8,631 nucleotides of DNA from Methanomassiliicoccaceae archaeon (lineage in GTDB: Archaea > Thermoplasmatota > Thermoplasmata > Methanomassiliicoccales > Methanomethylophilaceae), in the NCBI GenBank assembly GCA_031260545.1, contig JAIRJQ010000003.1, positions 1 through 8,631 of the forward strand. The letters run 5' to 3'. Shown one piece after another: positions 1-5,911 of the stretch. Position 1 is the first letter of the stretch. Each line of letters begins with the position of its first letter. A program made the translations under genes and the position numbers. The notes under the pieces were generated by a model that was given only the letters and a program-made list of their open reading frames with translations, did no database searches and was not told where the DNA came from.

Positions 1-1035
1 TTCAAGATCGTAGGATGCACATGCGTAGGTCAGGACATGCAATTGCGCGGCGCGCACTGCACCAAGATATTTGACGGACACGCAGGCAACAACTTCACAA
101 GCGAAGCGATCCTGGCGACCGGTGCGATAGACGCAGTGATATCGGAGTTCAACTGTACCCTTCCTGGTATAGAACCCATATGCGATGAACTGAAGATAAA
201 ACAGATCTGTGTGGACCAAGTGGCAAAGAAAGCGAACGCCGTGTTAAAAGAATTCAACTACGAGACACGCGTGCCTGTTGTTGAGGAGATCATCGACATA
301 ATCATATCTTCTTACAAAGACCGCCGCAAGGTCGTACCGCTGAAACTGCTCCCCGACCACGGCAACGGAAATTCGTTGACAGGTGTGAGCGAAGTTTCAC
401 TGAAGGCCTTCCTCGGAGATACATGGAAGCCGCTGATCGACCTGATAGCTGCAGGCACAATAAAGGGAGTTGCCGGAGTTGTAGGCTGTTCGAACCTGAT
501 GTGCGGCGGCCACGATGTGCTGACGGTAGAAATGACCAAGGAATTGATCAAAAAGGATATAATCGTCCTGACAGCAGGCTGTTCATCCGGCGGTATCGAG
601 AACTGCGGCCTGATGGATCCGGCTGCGGCAGAGCTTGCCGGCCCCGGCCTCAAAGCAGTGTGCCAGAAACTCGGCATACCGCCTGTGCTGAACTTCGGTC
701 CGTGCCTTGCCATCGGGAGACTGGAGATAGTCGCCACCGAACTGGCAGAAGCGCTCGGCATTGATATGCCGCAGCTTCCGCTGGTATTATCAGCGGCACA
801 GTGGCTTGAGGAACAGGCACTTGCGGACGGTGCGTTCGGGCTTGCGCTCGGTCTTCCGTTGCACCTGGGCATCGCGCCGTTCATCACCGGCAGTGACCTG
901 ATCGTGAAGGTACTTACCGAGGACATGAAATCTCTGACCGGAGGGTACGTGTTCATCAACGACGACCCGATCGAATCAGCCAATATGTTCGAGGAGATCA
1001 TCCTCGCAAAACGCAAAGCATTGAATCTGCCGTAA
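1..1035 (+). CDS. cooS: Ni-dependent carbon monoxide dehydrogenase catalytic subunit, CooS family (5'-truncated by window edge)
   Basis: CooS enzymes interconvert CO and CO2 at a Ni-Fe-S C-cluster. The frame is open from base 1, so the gene begins outside the window; the Met codon at 37 is internal. The 344 residues match roughly the last 55% of a family protein of about 630 residues. Counting from base 1, C-cluster cysteines can be placed by motif: GCTC (6-8), FNC (C52), VVGCSN (C163), TAGCSS (C194) and FGPC (C235), equivalent to C295, C333, C446, C476 and C526 of Carboxydothermus CODH-II. The N-terminal B- and D-cluster cysteines and the histidine ligand lie outside the window. In SAAQWLEEQA, Gln272 sits exactly 37 residues after the last ligand, where CODH-II has catalytic Lys563. 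The first-to-second cysteine spacing is about 6 residues longer than usual, and the stretch before the last cysteine about 9 shorter. The family call is firm; CO-oxidising activity is not. Confidence 0.9.
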   Translation, partial: FKIVGCTCVGQDMQLRGAHCTKIFDGHAGNNFTSEAILATGAIDAVISEFNCTLPGIEPICDELKIKQICVDQVAKKANAVLKEFNYETRVPVVEEIIDIIISSYKDRRKVVPLKLLPDHGNGNSLTGVSEVSLKAFLGDTWKPLIDLIAAGTIKGVAGVVGCSNLMCGGHDVLTVEMTKELIKKDIIVLTAGCSSGGIENCGLMDPAAAELAGPGLKAVCQKLGIPPVLNFGPCLAIGRLEIVATELAEALGIDMPQLPLVLSAAQWLEEQALADGAFGLALGLPLHLGIAPFITGSDLIVKVLTEDMKSLTGGYVFINDDPIESANMFEEIILAKRKALNLP

Positions 1036-1047
1036 AGCAGACAAAAA

Positions 1048-1081
1048 GAAGAAGCATCCGTACCTTCGGAGAAGCTTCTTC
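1048..1081 (+). terminator. Hairpin 13 bases after the cooS stop codon
   Basis: GAAGAAGC (1048-1055) pairs perfectly with GCTTCTTC (1074-1081). A nested stem, TCCG (1057-1060) with CGGA (1067-1070), lies in the loop. Its position right after the stop suggests a 3'-end or transcript-stability element. No T-run follows directly, so calling it a terminator is an inference. Confidence 0.4.
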
Positions 1082-1082
1082 A

Positions 1083-1124
1083 GGCCACATGTGGCAGGTC
1101 AGCGATGATCTGCCACATTCGGCC
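1083..1124 (+). other. Long perfect hairpin with GCGA (GNRA) tetraloop in the cooS 3' region
   Basis: ATGTGGCAG (1089-1097) pairs with CTGCCACAT (1110-1118). The stem continues through a G-T wobble (1098/1109) and T-A, C-G and A-T pairs, giving 13 pairs closed by the tetraloop GCGA (1102-1105). An outer GGCC/GGCC pairing (1083-1086 with 1121-1124) adds 4 pairs across a 2x2 internal loop. The stem and GNRA loop suggest an RNA-level structure: a 3'-UTR stabiliser, processing site or part of a small RNA. There is no T-tract immediately downstream. Confidence 0.5.
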
Positions 1125-1273
1125 AAAAACAAACAACTTACACAATTTCATTTTAAAAAATCAATTTGAACAGTTTCTAATTCAGAGATCCGAGGAAATA
1201 CGATTAAATATTTTTATATTGATTTTATGACCCGATGACGGCGGATTCTCTTCATTTCAAAGGCGAATTCCTG
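1125..1273. other. AT-rich intergenic stretch with TATA-like promoter for the next gene
   Basis: This AT-rich segment between the cooS hairpins and the next gene holds no frame that looks coding. Its main feature is the TATA-like element annotated separately. A weak purine stretch, AAAGGCG (1259-1265), lies 8 bases before the ATG at 1274 and may help ribosome binding. Confidence 0.4.
1203..1220 (+). promoter_or_regulatory. TATA-like box for the 1274 gene
   Basis: The run TAAATATTTTTATATT resembles an archaeal TATA box. With the usual box-to-start distance of 25-27 bases, transcription would begin near 1235-1240. That places the upstream ATG at 1235 at or before the transcript start and favours the ATG at 1274. 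Confidence 0.45.
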
Positions 1274-1819
1274 ATGAAGTTCCTCTCCAAAGAATTGTTA
1301 CGGGCACGTGACGAAGCATTCGCATCGGCACTGCGCAGAGATGTCGCAAACGATGCCGGCAATAAGATCTATTCAAAATACAGGATAGAACCGATCGTAT
1401 TGTTCGAGAACGGAATACAAAAGAGCGAGGCCGCCGGATACATGGTGGATCCGTACATCAAAAGAAATTCTCCTGACGAAAATTTTCACAAAATAGCATG
1501 CAACGTAACGGAATATCGCATACCGTTCGAAGGCGATGAACGTTTGTTCAGATATACCACAAATCCGTACCCTTTCTATCCCTACGGAAGGCTGGAGGGC
1601 GAGATGTTCGTGATATCCGTAAGAGAAGGGGATGAAACATATCTGAGCGATTATGATTATAATCTGAATCTTTTGAGAAGCTGTGTGGAAAGAGTAAGTA
1701 AAGCGGTAAGATGTTACAACACCGACCTCAGAGAGACGATGATCTATTTTTCAAGAGAATTGCTCTCGTGTGAATCGAAAGAGTACATTGACGCTAATGA
1801 TCATGAATATTATTTGTGA
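1274..1819 (+). CDS. Hypothetical protein, about 181 residues, soluble
   Basis: I do not recognise a named family. The frame extends back to an ATG at 1235 (194 residues). I prefer the ATG at 1274 (MKFLSKELL) because the TATA-like box predicts transcription starting near 1240 and a short purine stretch precedes 1274. No membrane segment, signal peptide or zinc motif is visible. In the first 20-30 residues a charged helix is likely. The middle has IPFEGDERLFRY (about residues 83-94) and an aromatic-rich run with TTNPYPFYPYGRLEGE, followed by a probable helix (NLLRSCVERVSKAV). From memory, the FxGDxxLF-plus-Pro/aromatic arrangement resembles an N-terminal module of larger uncharacterised proteins; this was not verified by search. 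It appears monocistronic, with its own promoter-like box and a T-tract 3' end. Confidence 0.7.
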   Translation: MKFLSKELLRARDEAFASALRRDVANDAGNKIYSKYRIEPIVLFENGIQKSEAAGYMVDPYIKRNSPDENFHKIACNVTEYRIPFEGDERLFRYTTNPYPFYPYGRLEGEMFVISVREGDETYLSDYDYNLNLLRSCVERVSKAVRCYNTDLRETMIYFSRELLSCESKEYIDANDHEYYL

Positions 1820-1860
1820 TCTCACGGCAGAAAGACAAGCACCTAATATTCAAAAAACGG

Positions 1861-1930
1861 ACGATCCTGACAGATCGTAAAACATATATCCATCGTTCGT
1901 CAACTCTATATAGCCAGCGTATAATTTTTA
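1861..1930 (+). terminator. Probable 3' end of the 1274 gene: hairpin, 14-base shared motif, T-tract
   Basis: ACGATC (1861-1866) and GATCGT (1873-1878) form a 6-bp stem. TCTATATAGCCAGC follows at 1905-1918, then a T-run (1925-1929). The same 14 bases followed by a T-run occur after the asparagine-synthetase-like gene (5083-5096). Both copies lie between a forward gene and a convergent reverse gene, which fits a transcription-termination role; the function is inferred. Confidence 0.45.
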
Positions 1931-1961
1931 TGATACAGAATTTGATGTATCAGTGTCACTG
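1931..1961. other. Inverted repeats in the convergent intergenic region
   Basis: TGATACA (1931-1937) and TGTATCA (1946-1952) form a perfect 7-bp inverted repeat with an 8-base spacer. It overlaps a second 11-base palindrome, CAGTGTCACTG (1951-1961). It could belong to the 3' end of either flanking gene or be a protein-binding site. No T-run follows in the direction of the methyltransferase, so it is not called a terminator. Confidence 0.35.
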
Positions 1962-2010
1962 GATGATATAGAACATGATCTTCAGAAGGTCTGACCGCTG
2001 TCACACCAAT

Positions 2011-2613
2011 TTATTTGACCGCTCTCACCACATACGATCTGCCTTCCGTTATCGGTATGATCTCTGCTGTGAAACCGTTGTCCTCGGCAGCCTTTTTCAA
2101 TTCTTCCGGAGTGTATTTATTGTATCCGCGATCGGCAGAGCGCAGTTTGTCAAGCATCTCTTTCGTATAGAATACGTTCAGGAAAATACCGCCTGTTATG
2201 AGCTTCGCCCTGATCTCTCTGAACCCTGCATCAAGATCCGGCCAGAAATAGATCGTGTTCACAGTATAGATACAATCAAATTCCTGCGTGAAAGGTATGG
2301 CATCGGCAGATCCTTCGGCAAGGGTCAGCCGCCCGCTCTGTATTGCCTTTCGGTTTCGTTTGGTCGCCGATCTGATCATGTCACCGCTGATGTCGATACC
2401 ATAAAATGTTCCGTTGAATATTTTCAGGAGCTGTTCCAGAGTAAAACCATTCCCGAAGCCGATATCCAAGATATGTCCGCCTTCAGAGATGTTCTCATAC
2501 ACCGCATCATACATCGCAGTATTCATGCGGTTCATTACGAAGGTTGCTATCTTACCGCCCAATCCGTGCGGACGGGCGAACTGTCTCCCCCAATATCCCT
2601 TTAACCATGGCAT
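2011..2613 (-). CDS. Class I SAM-dependent methyltransferase
   Basis: This 200-residue protein has the Rossmann-type methyltransferase core. Motif I is ILDIGFGNG (residues 48-56), which binds S-adenosylmethionine. The acidic end of strand 2 is in GIDIS (72-76, Asp74 probably contacting the ribose). A motif II/III region is GSADAIPF (101-108), and motif IV is around IYTVNTIYFWPDL. The N-terminus, WGRQFARPHGLGG then a helix ending in MNRMN, resembles a group of small stand-alone methyltransferases whose substrates are mostly unknown. No substrate-recognition domain is fused, so a small molecule is as plausible as any other acceptor. ATG at 2613 is the only good start. A TATA-like box at 2651-2660 predicts a leader of about 16 bases, making this its own transcription unit separate from the upstream sheath gene. 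Function beyond methyl transfer is not inferable. Confidence 0.9.
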   Translation of the reverse strand: MPWLKGYWGRQFARPHGLGGKIATFVMNRMNTAMYDAVYENISEGGHILDIGFGNGFTLEQLLKIFNGTFYGIDISGDMIRSATKRNRKAIQSGRLTLAEGSADAIPFTQEFDCIYTVNTIYFWPDLDAGFREIRAKLITGGIFLNVFYTKEMLDKLRSADRGYNKYTPEELKKAAEDNGFTAEIIPITEGRSYVVRAVK

Positions 2614-2650
2614 GATCCGTATGACCTTGATACGCCAATACAGGTTTTAA

Positions 2651-2660
2651 GAATTTAAAT
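2651..2660 (-). promoter_or_regulatory. TATA-like box for the methyltransferase gene
   Basis: ATTTAAATTC on the reverse strand is centred about 42 bases before the ATG at 2613, predicting transcription from about 2629. It lies downstream of the sheath gene's T-tracts, so the methyltransferase appears to be transcribed independently. Confidence 0.4.
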
Positions 2661-2693
2661 CCGACCCAACAAGTAAATGTAAGATATCATTTG

Positions 2694-2731
2694 AAAAAAG
2701 ACGACCGTTCAAGATGTACAAAAAGACGGCC
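2694..2731 (-). terminator. Tandem T-tract terminator after the sheath gene
   Basis: On the reverse strand GGYCGTCTTTTT occurs twice, 25 bases apart (2720-2731 and 2695-2706), 43-80 bases after the sheath stop codon. T-runs alone can terminate archaeal transcription, so the duplicated unit reads as two terminators in series. A small GC-rich hairpin, CCTTC-CGG-GAAGG, lies just after the stop codon at about 2760-2772. Confidence 0.5.
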
Positions 2732-2773
2732 CGGAGGGGTTGGGACACATCCGTTCCTTCCTTCCCGGAAGGG

Positions 2774-3955
2774 TCAGAGCTCCCAAGAGATCGTGAACAT
2801 TATGAATTCAGCAGGCCTCACCGCTGCCACACCTATCTGTACGATCAGCCGTTCGTTTAAGATATCATCTGTGGTCATTGTCTCCCCCAGACCGCATCTT
2901 ACAAAGAATGCATCTTCCGGTCTTGGGCCCATCATCATGCCATTCTTCCACTCCTGTGTAAGGAATTGTGTGATGTCTGCTTTGACCTTGACCCAAAGTT
3001 TCCCTTCATTCGGACCCGAAACGGTCTGCTGCATACCGTTGCGAATGGACTGCTCAAGATACATGAGTGATCTGCGCACGGGTATGTAACGCCAGTCAGG
3101 ACTGTCAGAGATCGTCCTGGCCCCCCATACGAGGAAACCTTTGCCTGAAAATACACGAATAGGGTTGATATTTTTAAGATTAAGTGCTTCCTGCTCCTGA
3201 TTGGATACATTCGCTTCAAGCCCCAAAACATACTGAAGCGATACGTTTGCGGGCGCTTTGTGTACGCCGCTATTGTTGTCGGTGGCAGCGTACACGCCTG
3301 CGACCGCCCCGCTAGGCGGAACATAGATCATCTCTTTCGTGATCGGATCGGTGATCCCCAGCCACGGATAATAGACGGCGGCCATACCCGACGAGGAGAC
3401 CATTTCCCTTGAGCGGATATTCACCATCTGTTCAACATCACAGCCCGGAGGGGGATCCAGTATCGCAAATCGGTATCCCATTCTTGAACAATGCGTTATC
3501 AGCTTCTCATAAACATCTTTGCTGTATACGCCGGGAGCGGCTATTATGCTGATATCGTTGATATTCTCGAGGGCGGAAAGAGCGGCATCAAGATCTATTG
3601 ACAGTGGTTCATCATCCGCTTCGCCGGCTTCGGAATATTTCTTCCTGCTGATGGTGCTTGACGTTCTGAGCGGAGCCTTGGCAGATGCGGTTTCGGCAGC
3701 ACGCACTATATACGCCTTTTTCCCGCCATTTTTAAAGAACATATCCACAGCATAGGCCAGATGCTGTACGGGAGAGGAAACGAATCCTCCGAAGGTCCTT
3801 TCAAATTCACTGAAACTGCTGACAAGAACGGCATCATTATAAGGTCCGCTTTTTGCCGATCCGATAAAGGCGGCTATGCTTGTACTGACCCTCCAAACAG
3901 GCTTGAATTTGCTAAGTTCCTCTACATACTGCCCCGGTGTCTTAAATGTCGGCAT
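2774..3955 (-). CDS. Contractile tail sheath protein (phage / contractile injection system type), orphan
   Basis: This 393-residue protein has the sheath core throughout. TPGQYVEE (6-13) is followed by TSIAAFIGSAKSGP (25-38), FERTFGGF (51-58), LAYAVDMFFKNGGKKAYIVR (66-85) and AAPGVY (139-144). AILDPPP (164-170), YYPWLGITDP (195-204), VPPSGAVAGVYAATD (212-226) and GKGFLVWGART (271-281) follow. The C-terminal domain has NEGKLW, FLTQEWKNG, EDAFFVRCG and a terminal strand PAEFIMFTI. Length matches compact sheaths of pyocins and extracellular injection systems rather than T4 (about 660), so decorating domains are absent. A Ser/Lys/acidic linker (about 88-117) replaces part of the usual domain boundary. 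Sheaths polymerise around a tube and contract to drive it through an envelope, but no tube, baseplate, spike or ATPase gene is nearby. ATG at 3955 is preferred over GTG at 3961: GAGG lies 8 bases upstream, and family members start close to TPGxYVEE. Confidence 0.93.
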   Translation of the reverse strand: MPTFKTPGQYVEELSKFKPVWRVSTSIAAFIGSAKSGPYNDAVLVSSFSEFERTFGGFVSSPVQHLAYAVDMFFKNGGKKAYIVRAAETASAKAPLRTSSTISRKKYSEAGEADDEPLSIDLDAALSALENINDISIIAAPGVYSKDVYEKLITHCSRMGYRFAILDPPPGCDVEQMVNIRSREMVSSSGMAAVYYPWLGITDPITKEMIYVPPSGAVAGVYAATDNNSGVHKAPANVSLQYVLGLEANVSNQEQEALNLKNINPIRVFSGKGFLVWGARTISDSPDWRYIPVRRSLMYLEQSIRNGMQQTVSGPNEGKLWVKVKADITQFLTQEWKNGMMMGPRPEDAFFVRCGLGETMTTDDILNERLIVQIGVAAVRPAEFIMFTISWEL

Positions 3956-3998
3956 CCTCACATCCTCTTTGTTTTCTTATGATAAATGGTGTTCTGAA

Positions 3999-4008
3999 CT
4001 ATATAAAT
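3999..4008. promoter_or_regulatory. TATA-like element shared by the divergent sheath and synthetase-like genes
   Basis: CTATATAAAT on the forward strand reads ATTTATATAG in reverse, and it is the only obvious TATA-like element between the two divergent genes. Using 25-27 bases from box centre, starts would fall near 4030 (+) and 3977 (-). These precede ATG 4061 by about 30 bases and ATG 3955 by about 22. One near-symmetric box could serve both directions. Confidence 0.45.
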
Positions 4009-4060
4009 ACAAAGAAAACGCGTGTCTAAGTGTTATAAGCGAATAACAATATCACCGCAT

Positions 4061-5035
4061 ATGCCTTTCAAGTATGCCGGGATGGAAGAAACGATAATCA
4101 ATGCCGTAAAAGAGGCGGTGGAAGGAAAGGACGTCGCCGTTGCATTCTCTGGAGGATTGGATTCAGGACTGATGTCGGCCATCGCTAAAAAGTATGCCGC
4201 CTCTGTGCATTTATACACTTGCGGAACAAACAGATCACATGATGTGACAATGGCAAAGGACCTTTCAGAGAGGCTGGAGCTTCCTTGGACACAGGCCGAG
4301 ATCTCAAAAAGGAATGTGGAGGGACTTATCAAAGAGATGATCTCTTCCACGGGAACAACAGACCCGTTCACCATTTCCTACGAGCTGCAGTTATTCTGCG
4401 TATGCCGAGAAGCGAAGGAGGACATCGTTATCACTGGGCAAGGTGCGGACGAGTATTTCATGGGGTGCGCAAAATTTGTCGATCAGACGGATAAAGATTA
4501 TGAGATGCAGAGAAAAGCAGCAGTAGAACGGCTTCTCAAAGTTTCCATACCGTGTGAGCTGGCCATTGCAAAGCATTTCGGTAAAGAATTGCTTTATCCG
4601 TATATGTCGGAAGAGATCTTGTCCGCTGTCAAGGAACTCACCGAGGAAGAGTTAAGGCCGAAGGATATGGACTCCAGAAAATCCATTCTAAGAGATATCG
4701 CAGAACATCTGGGATATCCGTATATCGCATCACGGGTAAAAAAATCATCACAATACGGTTCAGGGACAACAGATATAATCCGTCAATTGGCAAGGGAGAA
4801 AGGAATGCACTACAACGAGTACATCGCATCCCTGTGCGATGAGATGCTGTCCGGACATACAAAGAACAGAGGTTCGGTCATAAACGCACGCGTCGACTCT
4901 ATCGTCAAAGTGGAAGCGGAGAAAATATTGCAGCAGCTGAAACTGTCGCCTTCCGAGGCGGTGGAGTTGTTTTATAAAAAGATCATAGAGGACGGTAACA
5001 TACAGTTCATAGAAAAACCTCTGAAGAAAGACTGA
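4061..5035 (+). CDS. Asparagine-synthetase-type ATP pyrophosphatase, stand-alone synthetase domain
   Basis: This is a PP-loop (adenine nucleotide alpha hydrolase) enzyme related to the C-terminal synthetase domain of asparagine synthetase B. From the ATG at 4061 (324 residues) it has the ATP pyrophosphate loop SGGLDSG (30-36) and a strand ending VHLYTCG. ITGQGADEYFMG (about 124-135) corresponds to the GEGADELFGG motif, followed by LYPYMSEEI and the C-terminal KKSSQYGSG (227-235). The N-terminal glutaminase domain of AsnB is absent, so ammonia or another nucleophile must be supplied directly or by a partner. Such proteins activate a carboxylate as acyl-AMP; whether the acceptor is aspartate cannot be told. 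The frame extends to a GTG at 4022, but the TATA-like box at 3999-4008 predicts transcription from about 4030. ATG 4061 or ATG 4082 are therefore likelier starts. It is monocistronic. Confidence 0.85.
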   Translation: MPFKYAGMEETIINAVKEAVEGKDVAVAFSGGLDSGLMSAIAKKYAASVHLYTCGTNRSHDVTMAKDLSERLELPWTQAEISKRNVEGLIKEMISSTGTTDPFTISYELQLFCVCREAKEDIVITGQGADEYFMGCAKFVDQTDKDYEMQRKAAVERLLKVSIPCELAIAKHFGKELLYPYMSEEILSAVKELTEEELRPKDMDSRKSILRDIAEHLGYPYIASRVKKSSQYGSGTTDIIRQLAREKGMHYNEYIASLCDEMLSGHTKNRGSVINARVDSIVKVEAEKILQQLKLSPSEAVELFYKKIIEDGNIQFIEKPLKKD

Positions 5036-5061
5036 CGTATCAGTTGATGAAAATGCAGATC

Positions 5062-5107
5062 AGGATATCCTATATCCTAAAATCTATATAGCCAGCATCT
5101 ATTTTTT
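5062..5107 (+). terminator. Probable 3' end of the synthetase-like gene: hairpin, shared 14-base motif, T6
   Basis: AGGATAT (5062-5068) pairs with ATATCCT (5072-5078), a 7-bp stem with a 3-base loop. TCTATATAGCCAGC follows at 5083-5096, then a run of six T at 5102-5107. The arrangement (hairpin, motif, T-run, then a convergent gene) repeats the one at 1861-1930. Confidence 0.55.
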
Positions 5108-5153
5108 AATATCGGTATCAGGTCTGTCGCAGAGATCAGATCTTACGATCGGT

Positions 5154-5906
5154 CTATTTGATCGCTTCCTTATAGACTCTGGAGGCCCAGAATAACGTGA
5201 CGGCTGCAAGAGGCACCAATACTGCGAACGCGGTGTAGACGGATTCGGCAAATATCGAACCTACCGCCAGATCCCTTGATGCCTCCACCGCATAGTACAA
5301 CGGGTTAAAATGCCCCATGATCTCCAACCATCTCGGACCAAGGGACAGCGGCAAAAGGACACCGGCAAGCAATAGCATCGGTAACTGCAATCCTGACAGG
5401 ACGGCCGACAGACCGCCTATCTCTTTCACTTTCAAGGCCAGCGCAGCGCTGAATACGGAGATGATGAGGGTCAGCAGACATAAAAGTATGAAGAGGACCG
5501 CAAGGCCTCCCAGATCAATGGTGAACACGAAGAAGGAAGAGATGATGATGATCACTATCGCGGGTGCCATGAACATCGTGACATCATGCGATGCCGTTCC
5601 GAGCAGCATCGACGATCTGCGTGTCGGCGTGACGCGGAAACGTTCCACCACGCCGTCCTTCAGGTCCATGATGACCGTCCATCCCGCGCTCATACCGGAA
5701 ATGAGCGCAAGCATGGCCAGTATCCCGGGTACAAAGACATCAAGCACCTCAGCAGTGGTCATCGGCACCGCTCCCATACCCTTCAGCAGAGGGGCAAAGA
5801 GCAAAAGCAACAGGAGCGGCATCGTCAGGTTCATCAGGACCCATACCGGCTGCCTCATTGTGCTTTTCACGCTGCGTTTATACAAAAAGAAGGTCTCTTT
5901 TAACAT
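5154..5906 (-). CDS. ABC transporter permease, ABC-2 / DrrB type
   Basis: This 250-residue integral membrane protein has about six hydrophobic segments: near residues 20-42 (VWVLMNLTMPLLLLLL), 57-80, 110-130 (MFMAPAIVIIIISSFFVF), 132-155, 165-188 (LSGLQLPMLLLAGVLLPLSL) and 222-243. The cytoplasmic loop after the second segment, with DLKDGVVERFRVTPTRRSSMLLG, and the late NPLYYAVEASRDL motif are typical of DrrB-type exporter permeases. Its start lies 5 bases after the stop of the ATPase gene, so the two are translated as a pair and should form a homodimeric exporter with two ATPase subunits. Substrate is unknown; antibiotics, lipids, polyketides and peptides are all served by this family. The order here, ATPase then permease, is the usual one. 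Confidence 0.92.
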   Translation of the reverse strand: MLKETFFLYKRSVKSTMRQPVWVLMNLTMPLLLLLLFAPLLKGMGAVPMTTAEVLDVFVPGILAMLALISGMSAGWTVIMDLKDGVVERFRVTPTRRSSMLLGTASHDVTMFMAPAIVIIIISSFFVFTIDLGGLAVLFILLCLLTLIISVFSAALALKVKEIGGLSAVLSGLQLPMLLLAGVLLPLSLGPRWLEIMGHFNPLYYAVEASRDLAVGSIFAESVYTAFAVLVPLAAVTLFWASRVYKEAIK

Positions 5907-5911
5907 ATTGC

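Noticed and set aside
312..1016. 234-codon open frame on the reverse strand inside cooS
   Set aside because: It lies entirely antisense to a well-supported CooS reading frame, and its translation (Ser/Pro-rich, no motif) is typical of a shadow frame.
37..1035. CooS starting at the ATG at 37
   Set aside because: The frame is open to base 1 and the upstream codons encode the conserved GCTC cluster-ligand region, so the gene continues past the window edge.
1931..1952. Inverted repeat TGATACA/TGTATCA as terminator of the methyltransferase
   Set aside because: No T-run follows it on the reverse strand; kept only as an unexplained inverted repeat.
1975..2604. 209-codon forward frame opposite the methyltransferase
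   Set aside because: The reverse strand carries clear SAM-binding motifs; the forward translation has none and is rich in Arg, Ser and His.
2774..5035. Provirus boundaries around the sheath gene
   Set aside because: No integrase, att-like direct repeats, tRNA gene or other structural genes are visible, so a provirus cannot be supported from this window.
5040..5080. C/D-box small RNA suggested by TTGATGA near 5044
   Set aside because: No matching CTGA D box or internal C'/D' pair at proper spacing is present.
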